Positions 1-11,640 of a stretch of 64,000 nucleotides of DNA are shown piece by piece; position 1 is the stretch's first letter; every line of letters starts with the position of its first letter. The position numbers and the translations under genes were made by a program. The DNA lies in NCBI GenBank assembly GCA_038373885.1, contig JAWZYV010013163.1, forward strand, positions 1,116,001-1,180,000, read 5' to 3'. Under the pieces are notes generated by a model that made no database searches, had not been told where the DNA came from, and saw only the letters and a list, made by a program, of their open reading frames with translations. The DNA comes from Cheiracanthium punctorium (Eukaryota; Arthropoda; Arachnida; Araneae; Cheiracanthiidae).

Positions 1-3000
1 TAGTTGTTTTGCATAATTTAAAATATGCCTGGATTTGAAATCGGTCTGTAAAAGGTTAATTTCTAATAGACGTTCCCTAGAACTCTGCATTATCAGTCAT
101 GCTCAGCGAAGATGCTATTTTGATTATACTGACCAGATGCTTAAATATGCCATATTTTTCAAGAACTGCAACTAACAAAATGAAATACATTGTGTTATTT
201 TCAATCATAGATATATGAGAAGTATAAAAACCAGCTCAATGCATGATTTTCAAAGTTTTGAAATATTACTTTTGAAACTCTTGGCCGGTATTATCACGTT
301 GCAAAGTGATTTTGAACTAATCTATATTCGTCTGAAAACCGCTGTTAAATATTTTTTTTACGTATTGTACATTCACTTATTTCATACAATTTTCTGGAAT
401 AAAAATAGGCACTTTTATGACTTTTCTTGAAAATAGTTTGACCGTTAAGGAGTTAAAACACGCTAGTAAAGTGTCGTCAAGTTTTGAAAGTTGATCTGAA
501 AGAGAATGTATTTGTACTTCAATTGAAGACAATATAGAGGAACAAAATTTTATTAAAACAGTAGGCATAATACATTGAATACAAAGTTTAACAATGGATA
601 CATATTCCATGATTGAAAATTTAGTTACATAAATGAATCTCGAATCAAAAGTACAAACGAATGATTCTCCAGAAATGTACAATTTCACTTTATAAATAAA
701 ATAGAAAAAATAAAATTTGAAGTTTAGATTTCTAAAATCCAATTAACTATTGAAAATTTGAAGACTTGTTACAAATCTTAACATATTGTTGATATAGACA
801 AGAATTGAAGGGCTCTGGTCAACATATCAAGACACTTTTTTCAAAAATGAGATTATTGCATATTTTTGAACAATACTATGAAAGCAAAATTGATTCTAAA
901 TCAATAGAATTAATATTAGATGCTGTAAAATTACTTTTTTACATGTTTGAAATTTTAAAGTTCTATTTCAAAATGTTTAAAGATTTATACATGATAAACT
1001 ATTAAGCATTAAAATTGTAAAGAGACTGCGAATGACATTTCATTATATTTTACAAAATAATGCAACTTAAAATGTCCGCAAACTGCATTCAGTTGACTAT
1101 ATACAAAATACTTTTAAAGTTTTAGTTCTTGCAGTCTGGGGACAATATACATTTCTGGAGAACCACTCAATTTCATGCAGATTAACACTACTTCGATAAT
1201 TCTAATAAATATATAACATTATACAGCATTTTTTGCATAGTAAAATTCTCCCAGTCTCCTATGCATTTTACAAGACAATAACATCACTGAAATTAAAACA
1301 GCAAACAAGTTTAGTCTTTACAAATTTTAGGCCCTACCTCTGATATGCGATGCGATATAATAGCTTCTAACAGTTTAGAAATGTAGTTCAGTTTAAGCAA
1401 TAAACGTACGTTTAATTTTATTTTAAAAAACCATAAAAACACGTAAATTTTGAAGAATCTTATTTAATTCCTGAAACACGCTTGTAGATGCGTTAAAAAA
1501 ATACATCTGATCATGATTGCACTAATTTAATAACTGTAAGATTACAGTTATGTAAAGTCAATTTTTTAAACTTTTCATTAAAAAGTTATTATATGATCTA
1601 TGTTAACACATTTTAGCAAACTATTCATACCAAAATATCAGTATCACTTATCTAAAGAATGATTGGTCTTGACAAATAAGGCCGACAGTTTAAAAGTTCT
1701 AGAAAATTTTAAATATTCCAACAGTTTAAAACCACCCCCATTAGAAAAATGCTATAAGCTGATAATTTTTGGATCTTCCTGGTTTTTCTAAATTACAATG
1801 TTGCGTTTCTAGTAATCTGGTCACTCAAATTATTTTATCTGGTGTGAAGAATTTTTCAAGCATACAATTTTTCATAAGTTTTTTTTCTACTTGCTTTTTG
1901 TTTCTGGTACCTTTGTGGATAAATTTCACCATGTCATGGTATGCATATTTAGTGTGCGAGTGGCCAGGGAGCTTCAGCCTTAATTTGGTCAGCTACTGCA
2001 CGTTTACGCTATCATACTTTACGCAAGCAACCATCTTTCAAAACAAAAAAAAAAAAATTCAAACTGGTGTTGCGAGTCTTACAATGATTGGATGTTTCAA
2101 CATCACGATATAGAAAATTAAAGAATTTTCTGGCCATTTTAGACGGAAACTAATCCGAAAACATGTAGCACTTACACCTGCTTACTAGTTACTTCCTAGT
2201 AATCAAAACAAATACATATGGGAAGTTGCGTTAACCACTTCCCTAACTCTATGAAGTTATTACTGGCGTGGGAGCCTCATTAGGGAAGGTATTAAATGTT
2301 TCCAATAAGTTATCTAAAAACTAAATAGCCTTTTCCCTATATATACATATTGTCGAATACGCTGCATTTAATTCCAACCCCTACCCTTATTCCACTTAAG
2401 CTTTCATAGGTCACAAACTAAATTCCCAACATATTGTTCTAAATTGTTTTCAAAAGAAACATCATTGGCCAAGCATGATTAACAGCATTTAGTAATTGTC
2501 GAACATGACAATGTTAGACTTCGCAGATACAATGGGCAGGTCAAGATATGGTTCTACGACATGTATAAAAATTTTAGTAAACTAAAAATGACATGTCGTA
2601 CTTAAGCATCTTTTACTGGCCACCTGAAAAATTTACTGAAGCAAATGAATTTTGCTTCGCTAAGTTTCTGTCTTGCATATTCTACCATACATTATTTCAC
2701 TATTACTTCATCAATGATTACTATATCAAATGTAGCAGTTGCAGTTTTAGGTATATGAATCTGATCTAAGCAATCCAACATACGTATTAAGCATCAATGT
2801 TTAAACCTATTGCAAACTTATGATTACCCTAGCTAAACATTAAACTCCACGTCGACAAAAACTGCTACTTTAAAAAGGTTTCCAACTAGAACGTCAAATT
2901 TAACACAAAAAATTTGAATAAAAGTTGCATTAAGAGGGATTCCGGCAAACATCTCACAGAAGAAATATTCTAAATACAATATTTAATGAACTGAAAAAAG

Positions 3001-3500
3001 GTGGACATGGGCATTTAGAAAGTTGCAAATAACTGGAGTACTTACAGTAGCTACAACTTTTATTTATAATTTAACTTATTTGACCAAACATTCTTATTTG
3101 AAATAAATTCATACTGAGTACCATTATCACAAACAAATAGCTTCAAATACATTTTACAGTTTTGCTGTTTCACAATAAACAATGTACTGCACATGTCATA
3201 TGTGAACTGAAACATTTTAATGCAAAACCTCAAGTAACAGCGATGACTGATTTTATAAACAAATTTTATGAAGGAAGCGGATTATTGTTAACCCTACAAG
3301 GCACGCGGTATACGTGGAACTACCACTAATTATTCCTCTACATCTATAAAACGCTAGTAGACAACTGTCTACTTTTAAGAGTATACATACATAGCCATAT
3401 AATTCAAGATATTGCGTATAGATGTCATTACTGCTCATATTATTGCCAAAAATGATTGAAATTTAAACACAGTCATCTTTGTAGTTTTGTTTATTTTAAA
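1..3500. other. Gene-free AT-rich stretch
   Basis: I see no gene, RNA gene or clear repeat here. Open frames are short, low in complexity and lack splice sites with coding-like neighbours. A few short imperfect inversions around 2.2-2.35 kb (GGGAAGT / ACTTCCC) are too weak to call. Confidence 0.6.
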
Positions 3501-3639
3501 AAATCTGATGTGTCCAACACATGACTTCCTTGCACGTCCATTAGATCAAAAATATTTTCGACGCACTTCCTCTAAATTTATTTGTTTGAAAGAGATAAAA
3601 TATCAATAATAGTAAGGTTTAGCGACTTCTAGCCAAATA

Positions 3640-4220
3640 TTTCGATATCGCCAAGCTGAGTTCAATTTGAAAGATTTCCTTCTGACACTTTATTTGGCGG
3701 CGATATTTCACCAAAAGCCGACAAACTTGAGATAGTCAGCGAGATTTTGGGGATAGCCAAAGTAGTCATTGACCACAGACTTTCAATGAATTGAATGCAT
3801 CTATACACCTCAATGTATTCTAAGTCATTTGGCTCACCATGTAAATAAATTCTCAGTCGATTGCTGTCAAAAAAGATATTGAAAACAGTTAGATATTACA
3901 ATAGTTCTAAATACAAAGTTAAAAAATCTACGGGTTAAAGTTTTAGAGTTATACAAAATAGGAAATAATTTTTGGCGCCAAATTTGGCGATATTTCGGCG
4001 AAACTCGTCAATGTCGACGACATTTGGCGAGATTTTAAGCATGAACCAAACAATGACAGATTATCGCCAAATTTGGCGATATTTCGCCAAGAACGATGAC
4101 AAATGGCGATACTTTGGGCATGGACCAAATGACTGACTATCGCCAAATTTGGCGATATTTCGCCAAAACTCGCCAAGGTCGAGGACAGACGGCGAGATTT
4201 TGGGGCATGTACCAAACAAT
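3640..4220. repeat. Array of short palindromes TTGGCGATATTTCGCCAA
   Basis: Variants of TTTGGCGATATTTCGCCAA recur at about 3690, 3980, 4065 and 4140, spaced by sequence such as GATTTTGGGGCATGTACCAAA. They are the most diverged part of the ~170-bp unit array of the surrounding element. The frames on both strands here arise from the palindromic repeats and are not genes. Confidence 0.55.
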
Positions 4221-4359
4221 GACTGTCTACAGTTGTATTATATTGAAGATGTCCATAGACATTAAGGTACTGAAATTCTTTTCGGTGGTCCTGTAAATAA
4301 ACTCTCCAGTAGATTGGAACCAAAAATCGAGATGCACAACTAGATGTTACAACATTCTT

Positions 4360-4500
4360 ACAAGATATATCCCCCCCCCGAAATGTTTGGATTAGTGATG
4401 AAATTCCGTCTATTTATACTCATATAAGTTCATATCCCCCCCCGAAATTTTTTTCCAGGCGCATATCCCCCCGAAAAATTTTCCTGGCTACGCGCCTGCA
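4360..4500. mobile_element. Fragment of a CCCCCCGAAA / GGCTACGCGCCTG repeat inserted in the array
   Basis: Three blocks of ATATCCCCCCCCGAAA followed by TTCCTGGCTACGCGCCTG interrupt the ~170-bp unit array. The end resembles the CAGTGGCGTAGC terminus of the element at 32989-33166, a type usual for hAT-like non-autonomous elements. Only a fragment is seen. Confidence 0.4.
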
Positions 4501-4802
4501 CACATGTACACCAAAAGTCGCCAAGCTTGGCGACTTTTGGCATAGTTCTTGAGGGAGGCACGTGACCGTTGTCGGACCATTACCCAACTTATGTGGTAGG
4601 ACGGTAGTGTGCTTGAAATGGATGAATGCCCCTAAAATTGCTATTGACCGTAATGTATTGGAAATCTTTTGAGTGTTCCTGTAGCAGAACTATAAATGAT
4701 AAAGACCCTTTTTTTAATGGAGAAATTCATTTTCTAACTCTTTACAGCATATATCACTTCTGAGTCGTTTGAAATAGCCCAATACCTCTAAAAAACGCTT
4801 TG

Positions 4803-5321
4803 ATGAATTTCGGCCCATAGAGCGTAATGTATTTCGAATCTTTTGGGCGGTCCTGTAGATAAACTATTCAGTCGAATGGAACCGAAAGGGGAGGTGCACA
4901 ACTAGATGTTACAACAATCCTAAATATAAAGTTTCAACATTCAACGCCTAACAGTTTTTGAGATATGCGAGTTTAATGAATTTCGGCCCATTGAGTGTAA
5001 TTTATTTCGAATGTTTTGGGCAGTCCTGTAGATAAACTATCCAGTCGAAGGGAACCAAAAGGGGAGGTGCACAACTAGATGTTACAACTATCCAAAATAT
5101 GAAGTTTCGACATTTTACGCCTAATAGCTTTTGAGTTAGGCGAGTTTAATGAATTTCGGCCCATAGAGCGTAATGTATTTCGAATCTTTTGGGCGGTCCT
5201 GTACATAAACTATCCATTCGATTGCCACCAAAAGGGGAGGTGCACAACTAGATCATAGAAAAATCCTAAATATCAAATCTCAACATTCTACGACCCATAG
5301 TTTTTGAGATATGCGAGTTAC
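4803..5321. repeat. Three 173-bp tandem repeats
   Basis: The marker ATGAATTTCGGCCCAT begins at 4803, 4976 and 5149, exactly 173 bp apart each time. Each unit also contains GGGGAGGTGCACAACTAGAT. Related, more diverged units lie upstream at about 4240-4340 and 3800-3960. The last unit runs into an ACGT microsatellite. Confidence 0.85.
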
Positions 5322-5323
5322 AT

Positions 5324-5350
5324 ACATAGTACGTACGTACGTACGTACAG
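5324..5350. repeat. (ACGT)n microsatellite
   Basis: About five tandem ACGT units (GTACGTACGTACGTACAG) lie at the end of the third 173-bp unit, inside the 3524-5564 element. Confidence 0.8.
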
Positions 5351-5569
5351 ACGGCATGGAAAAACTGGCCACAGTAGACTCGCCACTGGTCAAAATGAGT
5401 TGCAGACGCGTTAATATGATCGTGCATGCTAGCCTACGATGAGATGCATCGAAAAAAAATTTTTAATTAAATTTAGAGGTAGTCAAAATCGGTTTTTATG
5501 TCAAAATTTGGCCCCCAAAATTTTTCGGGATCACATTACTTCCTTATACTACGTACAAGGAAGTAAAAA

Positions 5570-6290
5570 TGAACAAAATTAATTAGCAAAGAGTTGACCT
5601 GGGAAAAAATTATCGTCGTTGGAGTTCGTCATATCAAGAAATTTTAATACTAAAATTTCAAAAGTACGTAGCTGAATTTTCACTTCAAAGGGTCAGTAAT
5701 CTAAAAATGGCCAAATAATTTTCGAGTATAATACATAATTTACATATTAAATTTATATTATAAGATTCAACAGAAAAATGGAAACAAACTCGAAGAAAAA
5801 ATTTAACCTACTGCAAAGCCATGCAGTTATTCTACACGCTCGTACAGCTGAAGTATTAGACCTTAAATTGGCTTTTCTAAAAATTTAGTTTGTGGTATAA
5901 TACTTTAGTTACTACAGTAGAAAATTTAACTGCCCTGAAAATTGCGTAAAACTGCCAAGATTTTAATTTCAACATTTCACTGAACTTTCAAAACATTATG
6001 GAAAGAGTGACATTTATTCGTCGCTTTCAAAGAATGTTACTAGTCGTTTTAACAATGGGCCGTTTGCCTGTAAATGTAACAAAGCAAGCCAATCTGTTAT
6101 AGTTTGCATGAGGTGTTGTATTCAAAACTACGTACAAAATTTAACTGTATTCTAATTTAGATTTTTAAAAGTTAACTTGATATGTAAATTTGTTCCAAGA
6201 ACCAACTTAAAGTTTATATATAGTAGTTAAAGTAGACTCACTTCAAGATTTTAACCGATATATCAAATTGCAATTCATTTCACGCTTATA
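5570..6290. other. Gene-free AT-rich stretch
   Basis: Between two mobile elements. No splice-site-bounded frame or repeat was recognised. Confidence 0.5.
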
Positions 6291-6296
6291 GTTCTG

Positions 6297-6811
6297 TTGC
6301 TCAAAAAGATACCCGACACCCTTAAACAATCGTAAAAAAACTATTTGGCGAAAAAAGATTTAGTTCAGGTTAAGCCATCAGCTTATTAAAATTTTTGTTT
6401 TAAATGTAGCCAAGTCACGCTTAGAAGTATCTGCTCAATCCACCCATTCTCATCTGTCGCAGAGACACGATGGCGAAGATTCCCCTTCTGTACCAGCGTC
6501 ATTTCCAAGCTTTGGTCGTCGAACGCTCCGTTAAAGCTCTGCGTTGCGGGGGCCCCAGTCGCAGCGCAGAGCCCGTCAGAACATTCGAAGACCGAAGCAC
6601 GGAAGTAACGCTGCTGCAGAGAGGGAATCTTCGCCATCGTGTCTCTGCGACAATGAGAATGGGCAATTGAGCCAATATTTACCAGCGTGACGTAGCTACA
6701 AAAATGTATTTTTATAAGCTGGTGGCTTAATCTGAATTATTATAACTTTAAATTTGGCAAAAAATGATCAAGCTTTCTTAAGAGGGGGTTGTCGGGTACC
6801 TTTTCGAGCAA
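6297..6811. mobile_element. Foldback (fully palindromic) element with GC-rich core
   Basis: The 515-bp segment is an imperfect palindrome. TTGCTCAAAAAGATACCCGAC on the left matches the reverse complement of GTCGGGTACCTTTTCGAGCAA on the right. Matching continues through AAGCCATCAGCTTAT, GTAGCC..GTCACGC and CTCAAT, then a GC-rich core at 6443-6663 centred on GGGGGCCCC at 6548-6556. Two overlapping frames of 66 and 83 codons on opposite strands start with the same MAKIP peptide because the DNA is palindromic. I read them as non-genes. The core recurs at 13352-13573 within different arms. Confidence 0.8.
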
Positions 6812-6819
6812 TAAAACAA

Positions 6820-9060
6820 ATGAAAAATGACTTAAAAATTAATCTTAAATCTTAGAGCTAAGCAACTGATTCATGTAGGAATTAAAGTCCCATATCTCGA
6901 TGCAGTTCGTTAAATGAGGCCTTATTTGATACTTTGTATTAAAGACAGCACAGGAATTCCAAAGTTAAGGCACAACAGACTTAAGAATATTAAGTGTCTC
7001 TGTTGCACAATAGGTGGAGTCACTATGAATCACTTAGAGACTAGTGGCCAATGATTTCTCTTCTCCCTGTAACAGAGCTAAAGCAAAAAAATCTCCGAAT
7101 CCAATTTTTAAGCGAATTAACAGGAAATTTATAACAATTTTTCGCAGTCTCACTCGTTCGAAACACTCATTTTGAACAATTTACATATTCTTATCAATAC
7201 CACATTAGTAGCTCTTATTCTCCTCCCCGTCCCCACCCTCTTCCAAATCTACAATTACTGCAAATGGCTTGTTACACATAAGATGGCTATCGCATATCTT
7301 CATAGCTTGAGCAAATTTAAACGAATGGAACAAACTCTGGACACTTTCGCTATCCAATAACATTTTATACCATCTTGATATGAACTTCTAGACATTTGTC
7401 AATTAACTAAACCTAAAATATTCCATAACATTTTCTCCAGCAGTTTTTTTAATGCACTTTCTGTACAAGAGAATTGCAAGTTCTAAATACATCAATATTG
7501 GTACAAGTTCCAAAACTACTACTCCTATATTGTAGCTGAAGACCTTTAAATTAATCGTTAAATTAAAAAGACCTAAACGTAATAGTTAATGCACGCTTTT
7601 ACAATGCATTGCCAAATTTTTGTGCTCTCCCACATGGATTAGAAAATATAGATTATCTCTTTATAAAACGGTAAATTTTTCTATAAATTAGAAACTTTCA
7701 GTAGTTTTGTAAATACAATATTAAATATTGTTTGCCTTCTGTAACACTGGCAGACATACCATTATAGAAACACAATTACAATTTTATTAGATTATAGTGC
7801 ATCTGGTGACAAAACTTTAGAATAATGGAAGATATAGGAAGAAACATCTATCGCAATGCAATTAAGCCACTGGTGATCGACTAGCAAACTTCTCCCATAA
7901 TGAATACATTAATGTTGTCCAATAATTTCGAGCCGTTTGCAATCTCTTCCAGTTTTAGAGAAGTTTGAAAGTTTCACTACAGCACATTGATTTTCAAGAC
8001 ATATATCCAAACCATAGAGCCAGAAATGTGAAAGTTTTATAATGCAAGATCACAGTGATAAAAATAACTTTTTTGGTTTTGAGAAAGTAATTCAGTTATT
8101 CAAATACATTTTTACTAACTTTTCAACGAAGTATGAAACAAAAGCTTAGATTCTGTACAAATCTATTTTTATGAGGTCTAAAACAGTATTTAGTCATTTT
8201 AAACACTAGTTTAATATTTAACCACTAGTTTAACGTCAAAATATTGCAGAACGAGCAAAACTGATTTTTGTATTCAGCTGAAATTTAATCAAAGAAGAGA
8301 TTTAACTAATCACCAGTGGGTTTTATAATGAATTAGAAATTATGATAGTTCGACAAAGCATCTTTAACAATATTTTTTTTTCTAACAGTTTGAGAAATGA
8401 AATTAATAGCGTTATTTATGCAATTTAAAGACCAAATTACTCGTCTGAACATTAAATTTCTATTGCTGGAACCTTTCGACGTTTTTAGCAAAGGAAGAGA
8501 CTTATTCTTGAATGCACAGCAATTAACTTCGCCATGTTATTGGAAAGCTATCATCTACCCTCTTTCATACTTCAGATAAAACTACAGTTCGCTTTAACTG
8601 TAGCGCAGCATCTTAAGGAACAGATATTCCAAATAACTTTAAACAATTACTTTACATAGAGCCAACTAGTATTAAGGAAGTCCAACAAGTTGAAAATTTT
8701 TACATACACGAAGATTCTAATTCTAGAAGACTATTCATAACACCTAGACATGGAGATGCCAGCAGATTTTCTGTATAACCGCAAACTACTTTCATAGGCA
8801 GCATCGAGTCCACAACCACAGTCCAGTCAGCAAGGAATATCTTTATAATCACGAGTATTCTATCATGACAGAGGGCCAGATATTCGACATTTCATTCCTG
8901 TGAAATAGAATTGGGAGACATGAGATAACCAAAAGATGGTAAAATGTAACATTTTTCTAGCAGCACGACTAGTACGGAAGTACGTGTGGCGGCTAAGGAA
9001 GAGTTATCAAGCTTAAAATGAATTCATAAAGATATAAATAAGACTATGGTGAAGACTCAT
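6820..9060. other. Gene-free AT-rich stretch
   Basis: No supported gene. The frame at 7172-7360 and the frame at 8397-8579 lack coding-like composition and flanking splice signals. No repeat was recognised. Confidence 0.5.
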
Positions 9061-9067
9061 CGTTGAT

Positions 9068-9299
9068 TTAACCCTCCGAGAGTTTTGGAATCTGGAAAAG
9101 TTTAACAAGATAATTTTCATGCAGCTTTAAAACTGTCAAATATAAAATGTTGATCGGAATATTTAAACTCCTAAATTACAAATTTTATAATCCAAACATT
9201 TTATGATACCTGCGAGTAATACGTAATTTATAGATTCATTGCAGTGAAAACTGAAATGAAATGGATGGGATTTTACTTCACAGCCGCTTGAAGGGTTAA
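9068..9299. mobile_element. TTAA-flanked MITE (piggyBac-like ends), 224 bp
   Basis: TTAA at 9068-9071 is followed by CCCTCCGAG. CTTGAAGGG is followed by TTAA at 9296-9299. A TTAA duplication with CCCT-type termini is the known signature of piggyBac-type elements. No transposase is present. The terminal match is only about nine bases, so the family label is tentative. Confidence 0.5.
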
Positions 9300-9343
9300 A
9301 TGTCGCCAGTCACCATGACCCATATGGAGACAACACGGAGGGG

Positions 9344-9353
9344 GGGGGGCAAG
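9344..9353. repeat. Poly-G run
   Basis: A G homopolymer of about ten bases, unusual in this AT-rich context. Confidence 0.7.
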
Positions 9354-9723
9354 AGAAACATCCTCGCAGTTGCATATTTTAACAAGACCGAGCTGCCTTA
9401 AAATCACGTTCAAATGTCAACGACTGCACCACCATCCCCCAACATTAACACTGTTCGCCGAATTTTTTAAATTCTAATAAGCAGTATTATACCACAACGA
9501 TTCGTTCTTTGGATGCAACAGGTAACAAAAATATGCTTATTGCAGAAAAAAATCTGAATTTAGAAAGACTAAACTACAAAAACTAAGAAAATTAAAAAAC
9601 TAGAATTTCACATAACTTTGTGGGTTAAAATGTTAACAAACCTTTTCTGCTTGAGCGTCGCCACTGTGTTCCCAGATCCATGGCTGTTTCATTCAGCAGA
9701 AGAGAAGTTGAGATGAGAGCAGA

Positions 9724-9871
9724 CTACCAGTGCTTGACTTTGACAAACTTGGGTACATTGGAAGTCATCCAAATGCGCTCTCTGACTGGTTCCTGATGCT
9801 CCCAAACAGCAAGACGAGTTCCTAATGCTCTATTTCCTCTAACCGAAAGCCAGTCGCAGTTTCTGCTCCAT
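9724..9871 (-). CDS. Candidate terminal exon, 48 codons, product unknown
   Basis: On the - strand, a run ending TTTTTTTAAAATGTAG provides a 3' splice site, followed by a 148-nt open segment of 1 base plus 48 codons and a TAG stop. The peptide is tryptophan-rich and mixed in composition, with blocks such as WSRNCDWLSVRGNRALG near the start and MTSNVPKFVKVKHW at the end, unlike nearby chance frames. I do not recognise the family. The preceding exon must end with two bases of a codon, so it cannot be the 15089-15194 or 14870-14974 candidate directly. Two decayed copies lie just upstream on the same strand. I infer either the last exon of a gene whose other exons I cannot see, or a fossil. No poly(A) signal is obvious downstream. 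Confidence 0.45.
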
Positions 9872-10054
9872 CTACATTTTAAAAAAACAAAGAAATCAAA
9901 TGTAGATTAAAAAGAAATGAGTCAACTGCAAACTTCAATACCGATAATGCAACTCTGGGTTTAAAACGCTTACGAACTTTTTCAGCTCGAGTTCTGCCAC
10001 TGCGTTCGGACAGATGTCTTCTTTCTGCCGAATAGAAACCAAAATGCTGACCGA

Positions 10055-10214
10055 TTACTGGAGTTTGACCTTGACAGACTCAGTGGCGCTGAAACTCCAA
10101 TCGAGTCTTCTCGTTGATTTCTAGCGAAGATCCCAAAAACAGCAAGATTGCTACTCAAAACTCCTCCCTGGAACTTTCATTTCTCAAGTCGAAAGCAAGT
10201 TCACTTTGGTTCCA
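10055..10214 (-). pseudogene. Decayed second copy of the 48-codon terminal exon
   Basis: Aligns with 9724-9871 along its length. Conserved blocks include CTTGCTGTTT and GTCAAGGTCAAACTCCAGTAA against GTCAAAGTCAAGCACTGGTAG. The splice-acceptor TAG of copy 1 reads TTG here, and the frame is broken by indels and a TGA. Flanking bases align too (for example TTCTGCTGAATGAAA against TTCTGCCGAATAGAAA), so the duplication of about 330 bp is larger than the exon. Confidence 0.6.
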
Positions 10215-10512
10215 TCAACATGGAAGAAATCTAACTAGAAGTCTAATGTAAATTAATATAAAATGATTCAATTACAAATTTTCAGTAAGGCAGAGATGAT
10301 TCTCCTCAGGGCTGTAATTCAGTTGAAAGTCCGAGTATTTTACCTTTGATTTAATTTTCTGTTCATAAAATTGAGTAAAAACTTACTAAGAAATTTGATC
10401 TGCTGTTTGAGAGTCATTTACCGCAAATTTCTTCGACATTATTGTGACGATAAAGGCCTTATTACTTCTAGCAATGTTTCCATGTAAAATATGACCCAAT
10501 AACAAAGGGATG

Positions 10513-10629
10513 TAAATAACTCTTCAAAGCACCGAAAGTTTGGTAAATAGGTTAATTTAAGAGTTAGTATTGTTAGAGATTGTTAGTTTAAGTGTTAGTA
10601 CTCTCTGTGCTTTAAAAAGAGTTATTTAT
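10513..10629. mobile_element. 117-bp hairpin MITE
   Basis: AAATAACTCTTCAAAGCAC at the left matches the reverse complement of GTGCTTTAAAAAGAGTTATTT at the right. The middle holds short GAGTTAGTA / GTGTTAGTA repeats. No coding capacity. Confidence 0.55.
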
Positions 10630-10639
10630 CTTGCAGCAA

Positions 10640-11400
10640 GTTTTGTGCTAACACCTTCGAATGCAGTACGATCACTCAAACATCTTTACACACAATGACG
10701 TTTAAGTACGCTCAGCGTTACCGAAGTAAATGCATGTCAGCATCCACCATGAAGTTTTAATTTAAACAAGCCCTTCAGTTCTTGTGAAAACATTTAGTAT
10801 TAAAATACATCCGTTGTCTTCTATGGGCAATTCAGATTTTATTGAAAACTCAGCAGTTATAGCTTTTAAAATAAGAGCTGATATTTGATCTATTAAATGA
10901 CATCTGTTTTCTATATTTAGATGAGATTCGTATTCCATTTTTATCTATCAATCATAAACGCTGCTGTCAGTTAATATTGTCGGAAATTAAGCGACACAAT
11001 TTGAAAATTGTTCAACATGTGTTCTTTTACATATTTATTTTCGTGAAAGACTACAAAAGTGGATCCTCTTGCGAAATCAGTTTAAATCATTTTTCGATAA
11101 TGAATCTCTTAGCTTTTAGAATTAGCCGTTTCTAGTTTAGTCATTTCTACTCTTGTTACGCGTTACATCACATTTCTAAGAATTTATTTGACTTCTGACG
11201 TAATCGAACTGTGACGCAAACAGGCAGGAAAGGGTTTGAGGAACAGCGGGCGACTGAGTAATGCCTACAAGAGAAGGCTCACAAGATAAACTGCTCAAAA
11301 TGGAGAATAAATGAAGTGGAACTTAACCTCATGAATAATACTCAAAAGCTTAGAGTTATTAACTGCTATAATTCAGATCCAGTTCCCAATTGCTTCAGAG
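10640..11400. other. Gene-free stretch between exon copies
   Basis: No gene or repeat recognised. Composition is slightly less AT-rich around 11.2 kb. Confidence 0.4.
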
Positions 11401-11417
11401 ACTAAATTTCAGTATAA

Positions 11418-11640
11418 TTACCAGACTGCTCCAGCCTTAGGCTCCACTGCTTTGGGTCCAAATTCAAGGAGTTGTACAACTTGTTCTTGATGTAGAGTTA
11501 GAGTAGAAAACTAATAAACGGTAAAATACTTTCATATACTGAACATTTTATAAAATTGATTCCAATGTAATTAATCATGGTTCCTCGGTGGAATAGCTGA
11601 AGGCCAATTGCAGATCTGACTCGGCAGTATTTTATTCCGC
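11418..11640 (-). pseudogene. Decayed third copy of the 48-codon terminal exon, interrupted
   Basis: On the - strand, SQICNWPS (DNA around 11602-11622) matches SRNCDWLS of copy 1. After a gap of about 100 bp of unrelated AT-rich sequence, a segment beginning HQEQVV and containing PKAVEPK ends in W-TAA. It corresponds to HQEPVR..PKFVKVKHW-TAG of copy 1. The split and the lack of one open frame mark it as a relic. The similarity is short and was judged by eye. Confidence 0.45.

Larger units (their letters stand above)
3524..5564 (-). mobile_element. TIR element with internal ~173-bp tandem units
   Basis: The left end reads ACTTCCTTGCACGT and the right end, read on the other strand, reads ACTTCCTTGTACGT, giving 13 of 14 matching terminal bases. 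The right end also forms a 31-nt hairpin at 5536-5566 with a 10-bp stem. The interior is a run of diverged ~170-bp units, the clearest three at 4803-5321. Read on the - strand, the right end aligns with the start of the 18775-19407 element, including the hairpin and the GTATTGTAATC-like bases after it, so the two belong to one superfamily. No transposase frame is seen, so it is non-autonomous. I see no target-site duplication. The family is not assigned. Confidence 0.6.

Noticed and set aside
3640..4220. CRISPR-like array of palindromes
   Set aside because: Spacing is irregular, spacers are themselves repeats of a ~170-bp unit, and the sequence is eukaryotic.
6386..6670. Overlapping frames on both strands starting MAKIP, GC-rich
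   Set aside because: They mirror each other because the DNA is a palindrome, and the same happens at 13304-13668. They are shadows of the foldback core.
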